Assembly: GCF_963082655.1 (NCBI RefSeq)
Contig: NC_081555.1
Coordinates: 27,057,766-27,121,765 of the forward strand
DNA length: 64,000 bases
Direction of reading: 5' to 3'
DNA from: Stomoxys calcitrans
Taxonomy: Eukaryota; Arthropoda; Insecta; Diptera; Muscidae
The notes under the pieces are model-generated. The model had not been told where the DNA came from and did no database searches. It saw nothing but the letters and a program-made list of their open reading frames with translations. A program made the position numbers and the translations under genes. The stretch's first letter is position 1. The number at the start of each line of letters is the position of its first letter. Below are positions 46,878-58,100 of this stretch, piece by piece.

Positions 46878-47350
46878 AAAAAAACAAGTAAAAGCGGACG
46901 GGCCGAATCTTGGGAACCCACAGCCATGGATTCAGCAAAAATTGTATACAAATTAAAATTAGTTGAAAGGCATAATTTTATTCTACATGCCAAACTTCTG
47001 TCAAACAAGCAAAAATTAAAGCTCTTGGAATTGAGAAACGATGATCGAGAGACCGGTTTACATGGGAGCTATATCAGGTTCTTGGTCGTAACAGCCAAAT
47101 CGGACAAAAATTGCGGCTTCCAGGGGCTCAAGAAGTCAAATCAGGAGATCGGTTTACATGGAAGCTATATCAGGTTATAAACTGATTTGAACCGTACTTT
47201 GCAGTTAAGTTCATGTGTCATAACTTTTGCACGGTTTGTCTTTATAGGCAGAAGCAAAATAAAGATAAATGGAGGTCACAACAAGCAAGAACTTAAATTG
47301 CAAATTTCGTTTATCAGCCGTTTTGGACCATACTTAGTATGGATGTTGCA
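46878..47350 (-). mobile_element. DINE-like element, right end plus core units
   Basis: Begins AAACAAGTAAAAGCGGACGG (inverse right end) and contains GGGGCTCAAGAAGTCAAATC and GGAGCTATATCAGGTT units; left end missing. Confidence 0.65.
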
Positions 47351-48466
47351 AGATATAACAAAGCTTAAGAAATTTGAGCTGGGTCGTGTAAAAGGAACAC
47401 TCCTTCAGTAGCATGTTCGGTAGGGTGTTGGAAACCCAAGTATGAGCTACTCGCTGAATATGGTAATTTTAAAACGATCCAAGGGCATTGGAACCTAATG
47501 TATCTTATTGAGGGTAGTTTTTGGAACTCTGCTGCCAAGGTTCCTCATAGGCTCAAAAAAACTCGGTAGGTTTGAAGGAATGTAGGTATACCCATCGATC
47601 AATTTTGCAGGTATACCCTGCTACAAAGGCTAGAGATTGTCAGGGTCATTCAGGTCCCTTGTCACTAGCCAAGGTCATTCTTACTCAACCCTCCGTTAAG
47701 TAATGTGGTACTCCTTCGTAAAAAACTTGTCTACCGGACTTCAGACACCTAGAACCTAAAGCTTTAGCCCACGCTTTATTTCCGAAGTCATTCTACTATT
47801 CTACCAAAGAACTTGCTCAGTTGTATGACCAACACTCATGAGCAAACCTGTGTACTAGCTCCTTAGATACCTCATTCACAGCAATTATTGATGAGTGTGG
47901 GCCAAGCAAAGCTTGATATCTTGCGTGGCGAACAATTAAAGGTGGTCTCATTTGTACAACAACCACAAAACATAAGGTGCAATACGTCATTTTGCCATCA
48001 AGCTGATCGACATTTTGCCAACACACATAAAGAAATTTGTGTGCGTGTGTGTATAGGTGTGCGTACATGAGCAGAGAATATGCGAGAAAGAAAATAACAA
48101 AAGAGAGAATGCAAACAAAAATCTGTCATCTTTATAAAGCTGACCGGCTGCTAACAGCCGTTCGCGTGAGACCACCTTTTTAAATCCGCCTTGGTTATCT
48201 TGTTATATTGATTTCAGTCAGGCATATTGTCTGTTCTCAATTGTAAATGCTTCAAGTGACCTACCGTACTGTTGACACTGATTATATGTGATGTGGTTCT
48301 ATGTATATGAAAGCTGCTTGCTGTGGTGCTAAATGAAGTCATTTTATAGTGAATGATGTTTAGGGTGAACAAACACACACACATATTTATTTTTACAGCT
48401 GTTTTACAATATTCAGCGCCAAAAGTAAAATTCTACTGCGGTTTTGTAAACAAATAAATATATACA
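47351..48466. other. Psf3 upstream region; no other gene seen
   Basis: Unique sequence; the last ~100 bp before 48467 should hold the Psf3 promoter and 5' UTR. No core promoter motif was assigned. Confidence 0.45.
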
Positions 48467-49590
48467 ATGAATACTCAAAGCTATTTTCCCAATTACTATG
48501 CGGTGGATGATTTACTTGTCACACAGGAAAAGGTGGAATGTAAAGTAAACACAAAACTTTTAAAGATGGGTAAGGGAAAGAGATAAGCATTGACACAAGC
48601 TTCTGTAACTATCATTAATATTTCTCCCAAAAAGGTTTCCTTGATGCTGGAGCAGACTCCGAAGACTTAAATCCTGGACGCTCTGTTAACCTTCCCCTCT
48701 GGTATATTAAGGAACTCAAAGTGAATAATCCCTATTTCAGCGTCTGTGTTCCTGATATTTACAAAAATGTACACAAGGCAGTGTGTGAGGCTGAAACGAC
48801 ACACATAGAATTGGGAAAACTTCATCCATACTTCTATGAATATGGGCGCTACTTAACGCCATACGATCGCAATCATGTGGTGGGAAAAATTGTCTTTGAA
48901 ACCATGCGTCAGCGAGTACGGCATTTATTGGATATCTCCAAGAATACGGGTGAAGCTGGCAGACCAGAACATCGTTTGGATAATATTGAAAATAAATTGT
49001 ATGAAGCTGGAGTGAAAACTGTAACATTGGTAAGCCATGACTTGGATTTAATAAATCTTTTTGAGATGAAGAAGTAAACGTGGAGGCCACCGTAGCGCAG
49101 AGGTGAAAATATCAACCTGTGACGCTGAGAGCCTGGTTCAAATCGGAGAACATCAGGAAAAATTATCTGCGGTGGTTTTCCCCTCCTATTGCTGGTGACA
49201 TCTGTGGGATATTGTACCATTTGGTATGACAGCCATGTAAAAAATTGTCCCCAAAGAGGTGTTGCACTGCGGCACACTGTTCGGATTCGGCTATAAAAAC
49301 GTCTCTTATCATTGAGCTGTTACTTGAATCGGACAGCACTTATTGATATATGAGAAGTTTGTGCTACTTCCTTACACGCCAGACTGTTATTGATGGTATC
49401 TATGTTTAATTTAATATGCTTTGAAATATTCCCTTCCTTCTTTTAGTACAACAATTGGCTGCGAATGAAATTCAACAACATTGCCGCCTCCGAAATGGTG
49501 CAGGAACATACCAAAAAACGAAAACGTGAACGTGTGAGTGATGCTAACTCAGATTCCCCCGAACAGGATCAAAAGCGGCAAACATTGTAG
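48467..49590 (+). CDS. Psf3: GINS complex subunit Psf3, 3 exons, 213 aa
   Basis: Exons 48467-48569, 48635-49029 and 49447-49590 join in frame (642 nt, 213 aa plus stop). Introns are 65 bp and 417 bp, both GT-AG. GINS3 landmarks: an N-terminal YYAVDDLL segment, the LDAG turn at the first splice junction, NLPLWYIKEL, ELGKLHPYFYEYG and a basic C-terminal tail (KKRKRER). Length is close to human PSF3 (216 aa). Psf3 with Sld5, Psf1 and Psf2 forms GINS, part of the CMG helicase at nuclear replication forks. The start is the first in-frame ATG and gives the expected N-terminus. Reading through the second donor would add only about 16 residues before a stop, so splicing is needed for the conserved C-terminus. 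Intron 2 contains a SINE, which explains its length. Confidence 0.93.
49081..49372 (+). mobile_element. tRNA-derived SINE in Psf3 intron 2
   Basis: Starts GAGGCCACCGTAGCGCAGAGG about 50 bp into the intron. Body recognisable, B box degraded (GGTTCAAATCGG). Same strand as Psf3. Confidence 0.8.
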
Positions 49591-49610
49591 TCGTGATTTA
49601 CGCTGGTAAC

Positions 49611-49616
49611 AATAAA
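49611..49616 (+). terminator. Psf3 poly(A) signal
   Basis: AATAAA lies 21 bp after the Psf3 stop. The implied 3' UTR is very short and cleavage should fall inside the mRpL14 3' UTR. Confidence 0.7.
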
Positions 49617-49619
49617 ACT

Positions 49620-49625
49620 TTTATT
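49620..49625 (-). terminator. mRpL14 poly(A) signal
   Basis: Minus-strand AATAAA about 50 bp after the mRpL14 stop and only 3 bp from the opposing Psf3 signal. Cleavage 10-30 nt further on would make the two transcripts overlap. Confidence 0.65.
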
Positions 49626-49675
49626 TTCTTTCGTTAAACACAATATAAGGTAAACAATAATGACTTTTTAATTCT

Positions 49676-50164
49676 TTATACAAATCTACTTGCAATGGCC
49701 AAAACCTTTGTATAATCCGCTCCCTTAGCTTGGGTTCGCTCCTTGAGAATTGTGCGCAATATAGTGGGCACAGGCACATGAATACGCGTACCCAATGGTG
49801 TTCCATTGTCATCGATCAACACCAGGTTGTTGCTGTCAAATTTGGGAATTTTCGGTCTTTGCTTTTGTTTCAGACCCACCAAGATGCCTTTTTTCATTTG
49901 GCCCTTAATGGCTACCAGCACTTTGTCGCCCACCAAACCAATGCCACGTTTATTGTAGACATGAATGCAACGTGGTGGTCTACCCTCTGCCATAGCCCTT
50001 TTGCCAATATCACTGTTGTCCACCACTCGCAAACGAGCCAATTTACGTATCTCGCAGCACACCGGTGTGGTATGTAACAACTTGGCCTGTGTTTGTGTTT
50101 GACAAACTGTATTCACAGCATTCGTTAGAGTTGGAGTTTTAAGGGTTTTCCATAGAAATGACAT
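49676..50164 (-). CDS. mRpL14: Mitochondrial ribosomal protein L14 (uL14m), single exon, 162 aa
   Basis: An intronless 162-codon frame from ATG 50164. The first ~30 residues are rich in Lys, Thr and Gln with no acidic residue, and end near LLHTTPVCCEI, typical of a cleaved mitochondrial presequence. The mature part follows the L14 fold: RLRVVDNSDIG, RCIHVYN, GDKVLVAIKG, KKGILVGLK, then DSNNLVLIDDNGTPLGTRI. uL14m sits at the subunit interface of the mitochondrial large ribosomal subunit. The frame extends upstream to about 50242 without an ATG; the ATG at 50164 gives the expected presequence and length. The gene converges on Psf3 with only 85 bp between the stop codons. Confidence 0.95.
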   Translation of the reverse strand: MSFLWKTLKTPTLTNAVNTVCQTQTQAKLLHTTPVCCEIRKLARLRVVDNSDIGKRAMAEGRPPRCIHVYNKRGIGLVGDKVLVAIKGQMKKGILVGLKQKQRPKIPKFDSNNLVLIDDNGTPLGTRIHVPVPTILRTILKERTQAKGADYTKVLAIASRFV

Positions 50165-50754
50165 TTTGATAATATTTTCGTAAGATTTAATGCAGTTTTG
50201 TGTTAAAAAAAATAATTTCTCGATTTCTTTGCTGACTCCCAATTCAATTAAATAACAAGAACCAACCCAACAGGGTTGCCAAAAATCAAAAAAAAAATCC
50301 TACAGAGGTTAGTAGAAATTTCCACTTATACTGTAGAAAAGCATCTGAAACCAAAAAACGCCAAACTAAGCGTGAGATCACTTGCATGTTTTAAAAAATA
50401 AGTGTGTAACAAAATTGGGAAAATTCCATTACCTGCTTTATCAAATTCCAAAAACTGAAAGATACTTTTATTTTTTTCAAGTGAACGAATTTTTTGATAT
50501 CTTGCCGGATGTAAATTTTTATTCGGCAACCCTGCCTATTCATATGTCAAAAATACAGGGATGTTATACTAAATAATATTTCCTTCCGAAGGAATGTTTA
50601 GCTTATGCGATTTGTAAGATTTACTTTTAGCTGATTAAAAGTCGGCTGTGAAAGCCACTCCGCAAGGTTAAGACGTGGTTTAAAATGTAAAACCACGTTT
50701 TTGCAATAGCAAACAACCAAACTAACCTTAACATTTGTTGGCAACATTTGTGTG

Positions 50755-51080
50755 TGTATATGGGGATCCTCATCAATCTCCATAGGTGAGCAAGCTCGTT
50801 TCGGTCCATAGGACCGATCGCCACAAGAACCTTATGATCATTGCTTATTTAAAGGCGTCAATAATTCGCTTTTATACATCGAGTATCATTGGGAATCAGT
50901 ATTTAAACAAAAGCCGTTGCCGCCCGGCCTCTCACTGAGACTCTCCACTCGATACTACTGATTGCCCGCCACTTCAATTGCAGCTACTCCATATACAAAG
51001 CGTTCCACGATACCCAACCTGTGGATGCACGCCCCCGTTAGCTCCCAGCTGAATTTTCAGTCCCGTGCTTGTTGTTGTAA
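50755..51080 (+). repeat. Repeat family D, longest copy
   Basis: CCATAGGTGAGCAAGCTCG, GGACCGATCGCCACAAGAAC, CCGCCCGGCCTCTCACTGAG and a further 100 bp (GCTACTCCATATACAAAGCG) not seen in the shorter copies. Confidence 0.7.
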
Positions 51081-51397
51081 CAGTGTATTGCATTTCCATC
51101 TATAATTTAGCGTTTCTGATAAATATTCCCATCTTGTAACTCTGCGACTTCACTTAGGTGGGTCCAAAGTGTGGTCTCTGAGGGTATACCCACATCTAAA
51201 GTGTTGGCAGCAATTCAAGACCAATAAGAATTGAGGCCGCTGCATGTTAGAAGGTTGTTGAACCAAAGCAGTATGGTTTATCGTGGAATGTTGATTTCTT
51301 TAAATGCCATTGGTTGCAGATACTCTACAAGAACAAAATGCATTCTGTAATTTGAATAATCATTACTTAAAAAAAAAATCATAAAATTATAATGCAA

Positions 51398-51690
51398 TTT
51401 TCAGATTTTTGTATTTTTTCAAAAAAGTAACCGTGAATTACATATGTTTTCACCTCTAAAAAACGAATATAGTACCAGCCTTTACTTATGAAAACAAATT
51501 CATTAAGGTTTATGTTATCATTGAGATTTTCATAGTGTTATAAAAAAGTAACCGTGAAAAATATGTGTTTTCAGCTCTGAAAAACGAATATAGTACCAGC
51601 CTTTACTTATGAAAATATGTTCATGAAAGTATATGTTATCATTGAGATTTTTGTAGTGTTTCAATAATGTAACCGTGAATCTTTTAAGTG
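51398..51690 (+). repeat. ~119-bp tandem duplication
   Basis: AAAGTAACCGTGAA...GAATATAGTACCAGCCTTTA occurs twice in full, with a third partial start (TGTAACCGTGAATC). Confidence 0.85.
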
Positions 51691-52103
51691 ATTCTTGCGG
51701 GTTGTTAGGGTCAATATGTTTCAAAATGCAAATAAAACAAGTTTATTTCATCCTTTCCTCGACGTTTCGTCGGTTTTTTTCCGACTTTTTTAAGAGTGAA
51801 ATCTATTAACAAGAAACGCATTTAAAATATTTTGTTCTGTTTTGTTACGTTTATAGCTTTTACTGAACACTGACAACCGAATACCTCATTCCAACTTGCA
51901 CAACTACTTTACTATACGTTTACCCCGAAATAATCAACTTTTAGAAGCCTAACAATGCTATCAATCCAACACGAATTACCATTCTTTGTTAAGAAGAAGC
52001 AATTTTTACAAGCCTCTGTAAACAAAATCAATACAAATGTTTTAATAAATTTTGCAAAAAAAAATATATATATATATATAAAAAAACATAATTTGTGTTA
52101 ACA

Positions 52104-55100
52104 ATGGAAATATCGGAGGTTTTTAATAAACATACCATTTGCCGAATTTGTTTACAAAAAGAGACTGATTTATATCCCATATTTGACAAAGTAAAGCCTG
52201 AAACGGGGGGCAAAAAAAATACTGTAGCTGAAATTCTTACCGAATGCACTAAATATCCGGTGGATCGGGATGATAAGCTGCCCACTAATATCTGTACGGC
52301 ATGTTTAGAATTGGCCCGTAGTGCTTATAGTTTCAAGCGACAGACAGAGGAGGCATATTGCCGTCTTAAGGTTTTGTATGATATAACCTGGAAGGACCAG
52401 AAAAAGGATGGGGACAAGGGAACGCCCACCTCTAACAACCGCCGTGTGGCAGATAGGTATACACAAACGGAGAAAACTTCGGTATTCCAGTGTGAGTCTT
52501 GCCCTAAAAAATTTTTCGTTGTTGGTGAACTACGCCAACATCGAGTCACCGCCCATAACTATGAGGGCAAGAAGTGTAGAGTGTGCGGTGAGAAATTCAA
52601 TTATCTTGGTCAACTGAAGGTTCATTTGTCCACCGAACATCCCAGCGAAGGTATACGATGCGATTACAGATGCCATGTCTGTATGAGAGAATTTGCCCGT
52701 AAGGATCATCTAAAGCGGCATTTGACAAAAGTTCATAAAATTAAAGAGAGTTCATTGAAAATGTAAGTACTACAAAGGAATATACAAAAGAATTCAATAT
52801 ATATTGTTTTAAGGGGAAAATAAGGCCCCTTCTTTTATATTTACCACCTGAGCTGTTTTAAAATGTCAATAAAATTCAGTCGCTTTATTGGTACTTCTTT
52901 TAAATTGATAAATGTCGTTGAAACCTCCTTTGGCCAGTTAACATTTTACTTGTTTTTTTTTTACATTTTACATTCATCTTCTATAACTTGGGCAGGAAGC
53001 ATCCAAAGTGATCTGATAGTAAATCGAGTAGGATTGCCTGAACAGACGAAAAGGTTACGTGTCCGAGTGGTCCCAGCTAAGGACCCATCGCCGTAGGAAC
53101 ATAATGGGTATTGATTATTTAAAGACACTGGCACTCATTATTTAAGCAAGAACCGGTGCCGCCCGGCCTCTCACTGAGACTCTCCACCCGATACTGCTGA
53201 TTGTCCGCGACCTATTAAGTGTCTTAGTTCAGAGACAGGTTAAGGACCTTTGTCACGTACCCGACTCACTTTACATCATTCTTCAGAATCAGTGTAGCCT
53301 ATCGGGGCCAGCTCCTTGAACGACTTAGGGCTGTGGATGAACATGGGAAATTGTGACAGTTCATAACCTGCTCGGAAACAGACTAGGCTAAGATTAGGTC
53401 TCTCTTTAGCTTTATCACTCTAGGATCGCTCAACAAATTCATGGTTGAACAACATGGTGCAAACTGCTGCAATTTCATACTATTCTGATAGGATGAAATT
53501 CTCATTCACCGTGCAGAAGTTGAGATATCGAAAGTTGTGTCCTCTGTTGTTGTAGCCACATGTCTATATGTGGAAGTGGCGATCCTCGTCTAGCCCCTGT
53601 AGGTGAGGAAGCTCGTTCCGGCCCAACGGACCATTCGCTGCAGAACATGGTGGCCATTGATTATTTAAATGTGCCAATAACTCGCCTTGTCACATGGAGC
53701 ATCATAGGTAGTATTTGTGCAAGATCGAACAGAACCAGACTACAAGGCTTTTCAATCCCGGCACAGACGGGGTAGTGTGCGGAGAAGGCACTCTGGGATT
53801 TGCCTCTTTTGTTGTTGCCACTTATTTTATGTGGAGGTTGCGATCCTCGTCAAGTTCCATAGGCGTTCCAAGCTTGTTTTGGTCCATAGGACCGATCGCC
53901 TTGTCCTATTGTGTATCACAGACATGCAGCATTTTAGCAACAGCTAGTGCAGTAACATATAAGCTTAGTCTTCAGGATCAGATCCGAAGGGCAACGAATG
54001 ATAGATGGTCACAAAGAGGGGCTGTGAGCATTCCAAAACCATGTGAACTAAGCTAGACTTGAAGAGGTCTACCGATTTGCTGTCACCGGCTAGAACAGAC
54101 GTCTCAGTCATTGTGTCCGTCATGACATGTCACTGTCTGATCGGAAAACATGCTGACAGACTGGAGTTTGCCAGTAACGACTTTTGCCGAAGCTTTAAGG
54201 ACGTCGAGGAAGAAGAGACTATAGAATATCTGCTGTGTGTGTGTCCCGCAGTCAGAAGGAGTTCCACTTTATATTCTCAATTCGTTGATAACATGTCTGA
54301 TTTAGCGGATGTGAACATTCGCAAGTTTGGGCTTTTAAAAGTGACCAGGATTCAACGGTAGGAATTAGAAGGTCTTACCTTTTCCTGTTTCTGTGGTATC
54401 ACAATGGGCGAAAACGTGAGTCTGATGGCAGACTGCCACTTAAACCTAACCTATTCCAAAATTATGTGGCCTAATATAGACTTGAAGAGGTCTACCGCTT
54501 TGCTGTCACCGGCAAGAACAGACGTCTTAGTCATTGTGTCTGTCATGACAGGTCCCGGTCTGATCGGAAAATAGGCTGACATACTGGAGGTTGCCAGTAA
54601 CGACTTTTGCCGAAGCTGCGAGGACGTCGAGGAAGAAGAGACTATAGAACATCTGCTGTGTGTGTGTCCCGCATTGGCAGTCAGAGGAGTTCCACTTTAT
54701 GTTCTCATTTCTTTGAGAACTTTTTTGATTTAGCGAATGTGAACATTCGCAAGTTGTTGGACTTTTTAAAGCGATCTGGACGGTTCAACGGTAGGAACTA
54801 GAAGGTATCTTCCTTCTCCTGTTCCTGTAATATCACAATGGACGAAGCCATCTAAGTGAGTCTGATGGCAGACTGCCAATTTAACCTAACCTAGATGCCG
54901 ACCGGTCTCTCTCTGAGACTCTCCAAACGATATCGCTGCAGTGCAGTGGCGGCTACTCCGTATAAGGAGCATTCCACTATCCGCAACCTATGATAGCTCT
55001 CAGCTAAGCTTCTCGTGATGACACCACACAAAAAGGCGCTGAGAGTTCCAACGCGTGTGCTGCTTACAGTCATTTCATGGCCTATTCCTATCTACCATCC

Positions 55101-58100
55101 ACTCTACCATCACTTTCAATCTTACAGTCGCAGTGGCTGCAAATGCAAATTTTGCCCATAAACATTCCACTAAGGAACAGGGGCAAACTTTTCACCTATC
55201 AATGAGTGCAGTCCGATTCAAGTTTTAAGCTCAATGATAAGGGGCCTCCTTTTTATAGCCGAGTCCGAACGGCATGCCGCAGTTTGACACCTCTTTGGAG
55301 AGAAGTTTAACATGGCATATTACCTCACAAATGTTGCCATCATTAGGAGGGGAAAACCACCGCTAAAAATTTTTTTTGATGGTCTCGCCAGGATTCGAAC
55401 CCTGGCGTTCAGCATCATAGGCGGACATGCCAACCTCTGCGCCCTGTTGGCCTCCGCAGGCCGCAGTGGCTGCCTCATACTTAATCTGTATGTCTATGGG
55501 TTGGACATCTAAAAGAGTCCCTAGTGCCTGATTAGCGTGGTTCTTATCGCCCCACCTATGCCAAGACAAAACGTTCTCCGAACCTGTTAGATTGTCCTTA
55601 TGTTGCAATTTTTCTCCATCACAGTCTACCAAACTATTGAGGCTCCTGAATTGGCTGCTGAATATTCCTCGGATTCAGACCCCATTTCGAGCCTACGACC
55701 CATCGACATAGTGCCCAAAATCTGAGAGCCCAAGTAGGCATGATCTCTTCCCCCAGCCTATGCCAAGACAACATGATCTTTGAACCTATTGTGTTGTCCT
55801 TATATTGCAAATAATTTTCCATCACTGTCTTCCAAACTACTGAAGCTCCTGTGCAACCTGTGGAATATTCTCGGATTCAGACCCCATTTCCAGCCTACGA
55901 CCCGACATCTGAAAGCTTTCTCAGTAGGTTCCACACTCCTTGACCTTGTCGGATATCAAAATCGTTATGGTGAGGAAAGGTGGTGCGTTAAATTGGCTCA
56001 CATTCGTCTACAGGTGATCAGGCAGATATCAGCCTTCATGAGCAGCATTTTATGATATATGAGAAGTCCATCTCATGTTACTTTATAATTGTCTGTGGAA
56101 AACTTTCTTTTAGAGTTCTCTTCCCCAAAAACCGTTTTGGCGACCATTATTTTAAATTTTCATTAATGTTTGATGTTCTCCTTGCATAATTGATCCCGCT
56201 AACGAATGGTCTTTTCACCCACACAGTTCCAAGGTATCACTTGATGAACCCGAAATACAAATCGAGAATCGTACCAGCCACTCATCATCAACTGCTCTCA
56301 ACAATTACAGCAGTCATTGGCCGGACTATGAAGATGACGATGATGAGCCGGATAATGCTGACACAACTACACAAAGTGAAAAAGCCGCTGTTGTAACAAA
56401 CCCAATCTCCAGTGACGAAGAGGTTGCCGCAAAACATGATGATGATAAGGATATGGAAGATGAAGAAGATGTTAAACATTTTGTTGACAATTTGTCGCCG
56501 TCTGATGTGTCCATAAAAGGCAAGTACTCAACCGATTATCAATATAGACCAACCAATATCAAAGTGTTCCAATATCACTAACCAAGCTATAAGGGTGGGA
56601 GAAACCAATTAGAAAATTTATGGCGCGTTAAACGTTTTAACTTGTTAATAATATAAAAGCGTGAAAATTAAAAAAAAAGAAAAGGAACAAATGAAACCAA
56701 AAAGAACAAAAAGCAAAAAAGAAGAGACATTTTTTCCAAAAACAAAAATTAAATACATATAAGGGTTCGTATTAATAAATTTGAATAAATCTCTATTAAA
56801 GTGCAAATATTTTGAAAATATTTTTTCATTACAGTTGAGAAACCGGACTATATTGACCTCAGTCTATTCGATAAGAATACCAAGCCACAAGAAGGTGTTG
56901 CATTGGATGAATGCAAACCCATAATAGATATTCTAAAGCCGGAAAAGCCAGAAATTTTTGTACAAAAACTAGAACCAATTGTAGATACAGACACAGACGA
57001 CGATGATAATTTGCATGATGTATTGGCTAATGCATATAACAGTGAAGAACAGACCAGTGATGACGATGAGGATTATAGCGATAAAGATGACGATGAGGAT
57101 GATGATGAAGGGGAGCGGGACGAAGCAGAAGATAAAGAGGTTAATGAAAATGAGGAAGATGACGATGACGATAAGCCACTTAAAATGAGAAAGCAACGCA
57201 AAACCCAAAAAGACAAACCCACATGTTCCTCAACTGGTGAAAAGCAACGAAAACCTCGGCGTCGCTATGGTGCCTCCAAGCAAGAAGAAAATCGTTGCCA
57301 ACAATGTGATCGAACATTTTCGCGCTATAATCATTTGCTGCGTCACATGTTGACTCACAGTGATGAGAAGCCTCATACCTGCAAATTCTGCAGCAAAGGT
57401 TTTTCACGTTCCGATCATCTGCAGAAACACATACAAAGCATACATGCGGAAAAGAACTTTAAGTGTGACCAGTGTGATTCAGCCTATGGACGAAAAGACC
57501 ATCTGCTGCGGCATATAGAAACGCGCCATAATAAAAATCCTGCAGCTCCAAAACCTCAATTCGCCTGCGACATGTGCGAAAAGAAATTCACCACCAAAAC
57601 CTATTTGGTAAGGCACAAATTGTTGCATACCGATCGCTTATATGCCTGCAAGCATTGTCCAGCCACCTTTCCCGAAAAGGAGCAAATGAAAGAGCATTCA
57701 AAGAAGGAGCATTCGCAGCCTCGAAACTTTCTATGTAGCATATGCGGGGATTCTTTTCAGCGCAATGAATACCTTAAAATACATATGCGTAGGCACACAG
57801 GCGAAAAGCCTTACAAATGTCGTTTCTGCGAGAAAGGTTTTCCACGCAGCACTGATTTGAAAATGCATGAAAGGTAGGCAATAGAGTACACTGATTATTT
57901 TTATTAAAATTAAAATTCATTTAACTCTAGATACCACATTGGTCTCAAGCCCAATCTTTGTAACCTATGCGGCAAAGGTTTTCATCGTCCCTACAATCTT
58001 ACCATACACATGCGCACCCACACTGGTGAGAAGCCCTACAAATGCCCACAATGTCCTCAAGCATTTGCCCAGAGCAATGATTTGAAGGCACATATTAGAC

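Larger units (their letters stand above)
52763..56226 (+). other. ZAD gene intron 1 (3.5 kb) with repeat fragments
   Basis: The donor AT|GTAAGT follows exon 1; the acceptor CACACAG precedes TTCCAAGG. Contents: family-D fragments (53.05-53.9 kb and 54.9 kb), two tandem LINE-C ends (54.05-54.9 kb), a SINE (55140-55454) and two LINE-A fragments (55.45-56.06 kb). Failure to splice would end translation at TAA 52764, giving a ZAD plus three-finger protein of 221 residues. Confidence 0.7.

Noticed and set aside
48721..49077. Psf3 as a single-exon gene ending at 49077
   Set aside because: It would lack the conserved N-terminus and end in non-conserved residues; a GTAAGC donor at 49030 and an in-frame third exon at 49447 restore the expected C-terminus.
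50165..50242. N-terminal extension of mRpL14 to 50242
   Set aside because: No ATG in the extension; the ATG at 50164 gives a normal presequence and family length.
55700..56060. Possible extra ZAD-gene exon at 55780-56055 (+)
   Set aside because: The sequence is minus-strand LINE-A thumb debris, has no suitable splice sites, and exon 1 already joins exon 2 in phase.
57003..57208. Met/Lys-rich (+) and hydrophobic (-) frames over the acidic region
   Set aside because: Out-of-frame readings of the Asp/Glu-rich coding segment of the long ZAD isoform.
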